A DNA stretch of 5,436 nt, from the NCBI GenBank assembly GCA_021810815.1, contig JAJZHR010000201.1, positions 1 through 5,436 of the forward strand, read 5' to 3'. Shown here in pieces: positions 1-4,550 of the stretch. Numbering within the stretch: the stretch's first letter is position 1; every line of letters starts with the position of its first letter. Source of the DNA: Acidobacteriota bacterium. Lineage in GTDB: Bacteria > Acidobacteriota > Terriglobia > Terriglobales > Acidobacteriaceae. The position numbers and the translations under genes are program-made. The notes under the pieces are model-generated. The model saw only the letters and a program-made list of their open reading frames with translations. It made no database searches and had not been told where the DNA came from.

Positions 1-276
1 GTCGCCGGCCGAGCTGTTCACACTGGCCTTCACGTCTGTGACGGTGACATACACGTGCGCGAAGGGACCATTTGGCGCCTGACAGGTGGCAGGGTCGCTC
101 AACATGACCGAAGCCGATGCCATGGTGGCAGCAGGTGTGGTCGTAGATGTGGAACTGCCGCCGCCGCAGCCCGAGGCGATCACGGCCACAACAGCCGCGG
201 CGAAGAGGACGAGAAAAAGGAAAATCTGGCGAAACGGAGGGGTAAAAAAACTGGAAGACTTTCGTATGGTATGCAT
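1..276 (-). CDS. Putative lipoprotein, DUF4382-like, C-terminus beyond window
   Basis: This open frame has 92 codons in the window and no stop before the left edge, so only the N-terminal part is seen. The start at 276 is chosen because AGAGGTG sits 8 nt upstream. The product begins with a basic n-region (MHTIRK), a long hydrophobic stretch at about residues 18-34, and the lipobox-like ASGC with Cys37, followed by Gly and a Ser/Thr-rich linker to about residue 48. This is the layout of a lipid-anchored exported protein. From residue 56 the sequence reads SVMLSDPATCQAPNGPFAHV, then VYVTVTDVKA. That pattern (a beta-strand ending in SDP, then 'xxVYVTVTxV') resembles the start of DUF4382 domains, a family of unknown function common in acidobacterial lipoproteins. 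The lipoprotein call is fairly firm; the domain name is inferred from memory on about 35 residues. It is divergent from the exported cyclophilin gene, and no functional link can be shown. Confidence 0.72.
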   Translation of the reverse strand, partial: MHTIRKSSSFFTPPFRQIFLFLVLFAAAVVAVIASGCGGGSSTSTTTPAATMASASVMLSDPATCQAPNGPFAHVYVTVTDVKASVNSSAGD

Positions 277-284
277 GGTCTTGA

Positions 285-291
285 CACCTCT
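285..291 (-). promoter_or_regulatory. Ribosome binding site of the lipoprotein gene
   Basis: Read on the minus strand, AGAGGTG lies 8 nt before the ATG at 276. It is a good Shine-Dalgarno match at normal spacing. It fixes the start of the partial lipoprotein gene and argues against plus-strand coding across this stretch. Confidence 0.7.
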
Positions 292-298
292 TAGTGTT

Positions 299-313
299 TT
301 TTTGCAGCAAAAA
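299..313. repeat. T/A-tract palindrome in the lipoprotein 5' leader
   Basis: TTTTTGC-A-GCAAAAA is a perfect 7-bp inverted repeat around a single base, just upstream of the lipoprotein Shine-Dalgarno. The one-base spacer means it cannot fold as a normal RNA hairpin, so if it is functional it would act at the DNA level, as a protein site or bent A-tract DNA. It may equally be chance in AT-rich sequence. Confidence 0.3.
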
Positions 314-409
314 GAGCGAGTGAAAGACCACAGCTTGCATTGTGGAATGGCCGCTCACACCGCTCAGGTAACAAAATTTGAGACAACCATAAGATGGCAA
401 CAGCCCTGG

Positions 410-438
410 TTGCGTTGTACAGCCATCTCGCAGATAAC
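410..438 (+). promoter_or_regulatory. Weak candidate promoter for the exported cyclophilin
   Basis: TTGCGT (410-415) and GATAAC (433-438) are separated by 17 nt. They match the sigma-70 consensus at 3/6 and 4/6 positions. The site lies about 95-105 bp upstream of the likely cyclophilin start, which leaves a plausible leader. A match this weak occurs by chance, so it is only a candidate. Confidence 0.2.
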
Positions 439-541
439 GCATTACGAAAGTACCGCAGGCTGGTACCTGGTGCCGCTTGCATCCTTGCGTCTCGCGGACC
501 TGTTTTGCCGACCGCAGCAGAGTGAGTTAGCCTTGAACGTA

Positions 542-1264
542 ATGATTGCCAAGTCCATCGCTCTTTGCATGTCTCTGTCCCTGTCGCTGGGACTTTCGCC
601 CCTATCCGCTGCCGCTCAGAGTGCGAGCCAGGACGCCCTTCCGGATGCGCCCGGCGCAACGACTACGGTCGCGGTGGTCCCCACCGGGCCAACCGCTGTC
701 TTCGACACCAGCATGGGACGGATGACCTGCAAGCTCTACGAGCAGCAAGCGCCCGCCGCCGTCGCCAACTTCATTGGCCTGGCGCAGGGAACTACGGTCT
801 GGACCGACCCTGCAACGCACCAGAAGGTGCGGCGCCCCCTCTACAACGGAACCATCTTCCATCGCGTCATCCCTGACTTCATGATCCAGGGCGGCGACCC
901 GCTGGGCAGCGGCACGGGCGACCCCGGCTACTACTTCGCCGACGAGTTCTCGTCCGGCATTACCTTCGCCCAGCCAGGAATGCTGGCCATGGCCAACTCC
1001 GGCCCAAACACCAACGGGTCGCAATTCTTCATCACCACCGCGCCGGCCGAGCACCTGAACAATGTCCACACCATCTTCGGCCAGTGCGACCAGCCGTCCA
1101 TCGCCGTCGCGCAGTCCATCGCCGCCGTCCCGCGCAACCGCGACGACAGGCCGTTCGTCGACGTCGTCCTCAACAAAGTAACGATCGTGCCGGAGGGCCA
1201 GCCAATGCCTCCCGAGCCTCCGGTTCCCGCGGCTGCGGCAGCACCTGCTCCTGCTGCCCACTGA
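542..1264 (+). CDS. Exported cyclophilin-type peptidyl-prolyl cis-trans isomerase
   Basis: The 240-residue product should catalyse cis-trans isomerisation of X-Pro bonds and help proteins fold outside the cytoplasm, as E. coli PpiA does in the periplasm. Residues 1-25 form a signal peptide (MIAK, a hydrophobic Ser/Leu core, then an AAA|Q cleavage site for signal peptidase I). A linker with LPDAP (33-37) follows. The cyclophilin domain spans about residues 51-216. Active-site equivalents of human CypA are present: Arg108 (R55), Phe113, Met114, Gln116 (Q63), Asn152, Gln161, Phe163, Leu172 and His176. The position of Trp121 is His171. The C-terminus is a Pro/Ala-rich tail (about 217-240). Start choice is uncertain: an in-frame TTG at 533 lies 6 nt after a weak GAGTGAG (520-526), while the ATG at 542 is 15 nt from it; only three residues differ. 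The frame stays open far upstream, but that extension would bury the signal peptide. It lies 79 bp before a second cyclophilin, possibly co-transcribed. Confidence 0.9.
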   Translation: MIAKSIALCMSLSLSLGLSPLSAAAQSASQDALPDAPGATTTVAVVPTGPTAVFDTSMGRMTCKLYEQQAPAAVANFIGLAQGTTVWTDPATHQKVRRPLYNGTIFHRVIPDFMIQGGDPLGSGTGDPGYYFADEFSSGITFAQPGMLAMANSGPNTNGSQFFITTAPAEHLNNVHTIFGQCDQPSIAVAQSIAAVPRNRDDRPFVDVVLNKVTIVPEGQPMPPEPPVPAAAAAPAPAAH

Positions 1265-1333
1265 GGTCTTTTCCTGCAATAATTCCATTCGCAGCAAATA
1301 TCAACCCCAGCATCAATTTCAGCGCTATCAACC

Positions 1334-1338
1334 AGGAG
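1334..1338 (+). promoter_or_regulatory. Ribosome binding site of the cytoplasmic cyclophilin
   Basis: AGGAG lies 5 nt before the ATG at 1344 and supports that start. It is clearly stronger than the site before the upstream cyclophilin, which suggests higher translation of the cytoplasmic form. Confidence 0.75.
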
Positions 1339-1343
1339 CAACC

Positions 1344-1862
1344 ATGTCACGCACACCCGGAACCTACGCAATCTTCAACACCACCGAAGGAACCATCGTC
1401 TGCCGCCTTTTTGAGAAGGACGCTCCAGAGACCGTTGCCAACTTCATCGGCCTCGCCGAGGGCACCAAGGACTGGTCCAGCCGCGGCAAACAGGGCGGCA
1501 AGCTCTACGATGGCACCATTTTCCACCGCGTCATTCCGAACTTCATGATCCAGGGCGGCGACCCGGAAGGAACAGGCATGGGCGGCCCCGGCTACAAGTT
1601 CGCCGACGAGACCAGAAACTCGCCGCACAACTTCACCAAGCCCGGCAAACTCGCCATGGCCAACGCAGGCCCCAACACCAACGGGTCGCAATTCTTCATC
1701 ACCACCACCGACACCGGCTGGCTGACGGGCAAGCACACCATCTTCGGCGAAGTGGTGGAGGGCTATCCCATCGTCGAGAAGATCAGCTCAGTCCCCCGCA
1801 ATTCGCAGGACAAGCCCAGCAAGCCTGTGGTGCTTGAGAGCCTTGCCATCGAGCGCGTGTAA
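1344..1862 (+). CDS. Cytoplasmic cyclophilin-type peptidyl-prolyl cis-trans isomerase
   Basis: The 172-residue product is close to the minimal size of single-domain cyclophilins and has no signal peptide, so it should act in the cytoplasm as E. coli PpiB does. The domain fills the whole protein. The catalytic set is complete against human CypA: Arg62 (R55), Phe67 and Met68 (F60, M61), Gln70 (Q63), Asn107 (N102), Gln116 (Q111), Phe118 (F113), Trp126 (W121), Leu127 and His131 (H126). The strongest blocks are FHRVIPNFMIQGGDP and MANAGPNTNGSQFF. Trp126 is the residue linked to cyclosporin A binding in eukaryotic cyclophilins and is replaced in many bacterial ones, so this copy may be drug-sensitive; that is inference. 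It shares long blocks with the exported cyclophilin just upstream and looks like its tandem paralogue. A strong hairpin follows 26 nt after the stop. Confidence 0.95.
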   Translation: MSRTPGTYAIFNTTEGTIVCRLFEKDAPETVANFIGLAEGTKDWSSRGKQGGKLYDGTIFHRVIPNFMIQGGDPEGTGMGGPGYKFADETRNSPHNFTKPGKLAMANAGPNTNGSQFFITTTDTGWLTGKHTIFGEVVEGYPIVEKISSVPRNSQDKPSKPVVLESLAIERV

Positions 1863-1888
1863 CCCATCGCTCGGAGTGCCCGAACAAA

Positions 1889-1915
1889 GAAGGCCCGCTC
1901 AATGAGCGGGCCTTC
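1889..1915. terminator. Bidirectional intrinsic terminator between convergent genes
   Basis: A perfect 12-bp GC-rich stem (1889-1900 with 1904-1915, GAAGGCCCGCTC / GAGCGGGCCTTC) closes a 3-nt loop. It lies 26 nt after the plus-strand cyclophilin stop and 52 nt after the minus-strand mdh stop. On the minus strand the stem is followed by TTTGTT, a short U-tract; on the plus strand only CTGCATT follows, so termination there depends more on the stem and its own TTC end. Position and strength make a shared terminator the best reading. Confidence 0.85.
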
Positions 1916-1967
1916 CTGCATTCGATCTGTACGATCCGTGCTCTTCTGTGTTGAGCCCTGGGCTCTT

Positions 1968-2894
1968 CTACACGCCGATGACAGCGCAAAGCTCCTTCAC
2001 CGCAGCAGCGCTCTTCTTCAGCGCAGCGTCCTCTTCCGCCGTCAGCTTGATCTCGATGATCTGCTCCAGGCCCTTCGACCCAAGCTTGCACGGAACGCCG
2101 ATGTAGAAGCCCTCGATGCCGTACTCGCCCTGTAGATACGCGGCGCACGGAAGGATCTTCTTCTTGTCCTTCAGAATGGCCTCGACCATCTCCACCGCTG
2201 CTGCCGAAGGAGCGTAGTAGGCGCTGCCCGTCTTCAGGTACTTGACGATCTCGGCTCCGCCATCCCGCGTGCGCTGGACGATTTCGGCCAGGCGATCCGC
2301 AGGGATCAACTCCGTGATCGGAATGCCAGCAACCGTTGAGTAGCGCGGCAGTGGGACCATCGTGTCTCCGTGGCCGCCCAGCACAAACGCCGTCACATTC
2401 TCCACCGACACCTTCAACTCCTCGGCGATGAATGTGCGGAAGCGCGCCGAGTCCAGCACGCCAGCCATGCCGATGACACGCTCGCGGTTGAACTTCGACT
2501 GCTTGAACGCGGCCTGCGCCATCGCGTCGAGGGGATTCGAAACGATGATCAGGATGCAGTTCGGAGAAACCGCAGTCACCTTGCCCACAACATCGGACAT
2601 GATCTTGGAGTTGGTGTTCAGAAGGTCGTCGCGGCTCATGCCCGGCTTGCGCGGAATCCCCGCCGTGATGACCACGATGTCGGAGTTCGCTGTGTCCGCA
2701 TAGTCATTGGTTCCGAGGATGTGCGAGTCGCGCTTCTCGATCGGCATGGCCTGCAGCAGGTCGAGCGCCTTGCCCTGCGGCACGCCCTCCATGATGTCGA
2801 TCAACACCACATCCGCAAGCTCCTTCGCCGCGATCCAGTGGGCTGCCGTCGCCCCAACGTTTCCTGCTCCTACGATGGTTACTTTCTTCCGCAT
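1968..2894 (-). CDS. mdh: Malate dehydrogenase, NAD-dependent, LDH-like (type 3)
   Basis: The 308-residue product oxidises malate to oxaloacetate with NAD+ in the TCA cycle, in the cytoplasm. The N-terminal Rossmann fold has GAGNVG at residues 9-14 and Asp33 at the end of the second strand, the residue that selects NAD over NADP. Substrate and catalytic residues are Arg82 and Arg88 in the mobile loop (IPRKPGMSR), Asn120 (SNPLD), Asp148 and Arg151 (LDSAR), and the catalytic His175 in GGHGDTMVPL. Arg82 is where lactate dehydrogenases carry Gln, so the protein is MDH, not LDH. Length is normal for type 3 MDH. The start at 2894 is preceded by AAGGAG 5 nt away; the frame stays open 24 codons further up to 2966, but that extension has no homology and covers the intergenic hairpin area. 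It follows icd by 109 bp on the same strand, likely a shared TCA-cycle transcript. Confidence 0.95.
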   Translation of the reverse strand: MRKKVTIVGAGNVGATAAHWIAAKELADVVLIDIMEGVPQGKALDLLQAMPIEKRDSHILGTNDYADTANSDIVVITAGIPRKPGMSRDDLLNTNSKIMSDVVGKVTAVSPNCILIIVSNPLDAMAQAAFKQSKFNRERVIGMAGVLDSARFRTFIAEELKVSVENVTAFVLGGHGDTMVPLPRYSTVAGIPITELIPADRLAEIVQRTRDGGAEIVKYLKTGSAYYAPSAAAVEMVEAILKDKKKILPCAAYLQGEYGIEGFYIGVPCKLGSKGLEQIIEIKLTAEEDAALKKSAAAVKELCAVIGV

Positions 2895-2899
2895 TCCGT

Positions 2900-2905
2900 C
2901 TCCTT
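2900..2905 (-). promoter_or_regulatory. Ribosome binding site of mdh
   Basis: AAGGAG on the minus strand, 5 nt before the ATG at 2894. It decides between this start and the longer open frame beginning at 2966. It is free of the two hairpins upstream at 2938-2995, so translation would not be directly blocked by them. Confidence 0.8.
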
Positions 2906-2937
2906 CGTGTTTTGCGTCATTCCGATGGATGAAGTCG

Positions 2938-2964
2938 GCTGCCAGCGCCCTATACGCCGGCAGC
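2938..2964 (-). repeat. Imperfect hairpin in the icd-mdh intergenic region, mdh-proximal
   Basis: GCTGCC (2938-2943) pairs with GGCAGC (2959-2964); after one A/C mismatch, GCG (2945-2947) pairs with CGC (2955-2957), leaving a 7-nt loop. This gives 9 base pairs in the RNA between icd and mdh. No U-tract follows, so it does not look like a simple terminator. It may protect the 3' end of icd mRNA or act together with the neighbouring perfect hairpin. Confidence 0.5.
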
Positions 2965-2968
2965 ACTT

Positions 2969-2995
2969 GCGTTGGCGGGGAAAAGCCGCCAACGC
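2969..2995 (-). terminator. Perfect 10-bp hairpin after icd, possible attenuator or partial terminator
   Basis: GCGTTGGCGG (2969-2978) and CCGCCAACGC (2986-2995) form a perfect 10-bp stem with a 7-nt loop, 8 nt after the icd stop. On the minus strand the next bases are AAGTGCTGCC, with no U-tract, so an efficient intrinsic terminator is unlikely. A partial terminator, an RNA-processing or stability element, or a Rho-assisted stop are all possible. The inverted repeat itself is certain; its role is inferred. Confidence 0.6.
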
Positions 2996-3003
2996 CTCTC
3001 TGC

Positions 3004-4407
3004 CTAGCCCATGTTCTCGATCATGCGGGTGGCGAATTCGCTGGTCTTGGCCTTGGTCGCTCCCTGCATCTGCCGCTCGAAGTCGTAGGTCACGAACTTC
3101 TGCGCGATGGTCTTCTCCAAGGAGTTCTCGATCAGCCGCGCAGCCTCTTTCCAGCCGAGGAAGTCGAACAGCATCACGCCGCTCAGCATCACCGATCCGG
3201 GATTGATCACGTCCTTGTCCGCGTACTTCGGAGCCGTCCCGTGCGTCGCTTCGAACACAGCGTACCCGTCGCCGACATTGGCTCCGGGAGCAATGCCCAG
3301 GCCGCCAACCTGCGCCGCAGCAGCGTCGGAGATGTAGTCGCCGTTCAGGTTGGTCGTCGCCAGAACGCTGTAGTCCGACGGACGGATGATGATCTGCTGA
3401 AAGATGGAGTCGGCGATGCGGTCATTCACCAGCACCTTGTTCTTCCACTTGCCGCCGCCATGCGACGCTCCGATGGAGTCCAGCACACCCTTCACCTCGG
3501 CGCAGATCTGCTTGCCGAAGTCCGGCGACGCGAATTCGATGCCGGGCTCAATCAGGGCTGCGTTCTCCTCAATCGTGAGGTTGGGATTCGCCTCGACATT
3601 GCCCAGAATCCAGCTCTCGCGCTCGGTCACGGTCTGCTCGCGGAACTCCTGCACCGCGACCTCGTAGCCCCACTCGCGGAACGCTCCCTCGGTGAACTTC
3701 TGGATATTGCCCTTGTGGACGATGGTCACCGTCTTGCGGCCTTCCTTCAGCGCAAACGCGATCGCAGCCCGCACCAGCCGCTTGGAGCCGGTGATGGAGA
3801 TCGGCTTCACGCCAACGCCGGAGTCCAGGCGGATCTTTTTCTTCGTGCCCTTCAGCATGTCCTCGTTCAGGAACTCGATGAACTTCTTCGCCTCCGGCGT
3901 GCCTTCGCGGAACTCGATGCCGGCGTAGATGTCCTCGGTGTTCTCGCGGAAGATGACCACGTCGAGCTTCTCCGGGTGCTTCACCGGGCTCGGCACGCCA
4001 GCGTAATACTTCACTGGCCGGATGCACTGGTACAGGTCCAGCAACTGCCGCAGAGCCACGTTGAGCGAGCGGATGCCGCCGCCAACCGGGGTCGTCAGCG
4101 GCCCTTTGATGGAGACGCGCAGGTCGCGCGCCGCTGCGACGGAATCATCCGGCAGCCAGTTCTGCGTCTTGCGATAGCTCTTCTCGCCCGCCAGAATCTC
4201 AAACCATTTCACGGAGCGCTGGCCGCCGTAGGCCTTCTCCACTGCAGCATCGAACACACGCTGCGAGGCGCGCCATATGTCCCTGCCTGTGCCGTCGCCT
4301 TCGATGAAAGGAATAATGGGGTGGTTGGGAACCGTGTACTTGCCGTCTGCATACTGGATCGCTTCGCCGCCAACCGGCAAAGCGGTTCCGTTGTAAGTTG
4401 CTTGCAT
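3004..4407 (-). CDS. icd: Isocitrate dehydrogenase, NADP-dependent
   Basis: The 467-residue product converts isocitrate to 2-oxoglutarate, CO2 and NADPH in the TCA cycle. Matched to E. coli Icd: the substrate loop GGGIRSLNVALR contains Ser114 (S113), Asn116 (N115) and Arg120 (R119); then Arg130, Arg154, Tyr161 (Y160) and Lys232 (K230). Metal ligands are Asp333, Asp357 and Asp361 (D283, D307, D311). The cofactor residues His389, Lys394, Tyr395, Asn402, Tyr441 and Arg445 match H339, K344, Y345, N352, Y391 and R395, the set that marks NADP rather than NAD use. Between about residues 256 and 329 there are some 47 residues more than in the 416-residue E. coli enzyme. Ser114 is the position phosphorylated by AceK in E. 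coli; whether this organism has AceK cannot be seen here. The start at 4407 has GAAAGG 8 nt upstream. It is the gene before mdh. Confidence 0.96.
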   Translation of the reverse strand: MQATYNGTALPVGGEAIQYADGKYTVPNHPIIPFIEGDGTGRDIWRASQRVFDAAVEKAYGGQRSVKWFEILAGEKSYRKTQNWLPDDSVAAARDLRVSIKGPLTTPVGGGIRSLNVALRQLLDLYQCIRPVKYYAGVPSPVKHPEKLDVVIFRENTEDIYAGIEFREGTPEAKKFIEFLNEDMLKGTKKKIRLDSGVGVKPISITGSKRLVRAAIAFALKEGRKTVTIVHKGNIQKFTEGAFREWGYEVAVQEFREQTVTERESWILGNVEANPNLTIEENAALIEPGIEFASPDFGKQICAEVKGVLDSIGASHGGGKWKNKVLVNDRIADSIFQQIIIRPSDYSVLATTNLNGDYISDAAAAQVGGLGIAPGANVGDGYAVFEATHGTAPKYADKDVINPGSVMLSGVMLFDFLGWKEAARLIENSLEKTIAQKFVTYDFERQMQGATKAKTSEFATRMIENMG

Positions 4408-4415
4408 GGAAGGAG

Positions 4416-4421
4416 CCTTTC
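4416..4421 (-). promoter_or_regulatory. Ribosome binding site of icd
   Basis: GAAAGG on the minus strand, 8 nt before the ATG at 4407. It is a moderate Shine-Dalgarno match and supports the chosen start, which gives the usual short N-terminal arm ahead of the conserved PIIPFIEGDG block. Confidence 0.55.
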
Positions 4422-4488
4422 AGAATTGGTGAGTACGCCTGATGAATGGAGATGGTGCTAAGCGGAGTTGCGATCTTTGTCACCTAAA

Positions 4489-4517
4489 AGGCTACACCGT
4501 GAAAACACAGGTTGCAA
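4489..4517 (-). promoter_or_regulatory. Weak candidate promoter for icd-mdh
   Basis: On the minus strand TTGCAA (4517-4512) and TAGCCT (4494-4489) are 17 nt apart, matching sigma-70 consensus at 4/6 and 3/6. They lie about 80 bp upstream of the icd start, inside the 143-bp gap after ltaE. The same spacer holds a weak 5-bp stem (CTGTG, TTTT loop, CACGG). The gap contains no clear ltaE terminator, so read-through from ltaE is also possible. Confidence 0.25.
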
Positions 4518-4550
4518 TCAAGCGCCTGAAAGTGAACAGATCTCCACGAC

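Larger units (their letters stand above)
277..532. other. Divergent intergenic region, no gene seen
   Basis: About 256 bp between the lipoprotein start and the earliest likely start of the exported cyclophilin. It is visibly more AT-rich than the flanking genes, as expected for a region holding two outward promoters. A plus-strand reading frame is open through it and merges with the cyclophilin, but its translation has no recognisable pattern and its left part lies antisense to the lipoprotein. Small structures seen are an odd palindrome at 299-313, a 7-bp direct repeat CCGCTCA at 351-357 and 360-366, and a 5-bp inverted repeat GTACC/GGTAC at 450-466. None is strong enough to name an operator. 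I found no convincing -35/-10 pair for the lipoprotein gene. Confidence 0.6.

Noticed and set aside
351..366. Direct repeat CCGCTCA with a 9-bp period
   Set aside because: Only two short copies in an intergenic region; too little to call an operator or iteron.
450..466. Inverted repeat GTACC/GGTAC upstream of the exported cyclophilin
   Set aside because: A 5-bp stem with a 7-nt loop is common by chance, and no U-tract or known site overlaps it.
86..541. A 152-codon N-terminal extension of the exported cyclophilin in an open frame
   Set aside because: It would place the signal peptide in the middle of the protein, shows no family pattern, lacks a good ribosome-binding site, and its left part is antisense to the lipoprotein gene.
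291..659. A 122-codon minus-strand open frame over the divergent intergenic region
   Set aside because: It covers the cyclophilin signal peptide on the opposite strand and the lipoprotein leader, and its translation has no family pattern.
602..1371. Overlapping minus-strand open frames opposite the cyclophilins
   Set aside because: Both are Arg/Gly/Ala-rich shadows of the cyclophilin genes with no recognisable domain or ribosome-binding site.
2895..2966. A longer mdh start adding 24 residues
   Set aside because: The extra residues do not fit the family, whose members start just before the GAGNVG loop, and a strong AAGGAG sits 5 nt before the ATG at 2894.
2707..4461. A 584-codon plus-strand open frame
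   Set aside because: It lies entirely opposite icd and part of mdh, whose proteins are unmistakable. Long antisense frames are expected opposite GC-rich genes with strong third-position bias.
4518..4531. Imperfect palindrome TCAAGCGCCTGA after ltaE as a terminator
   Set aside because: There is no usable loop and no U-tract on either strand, and two positions mismatch.
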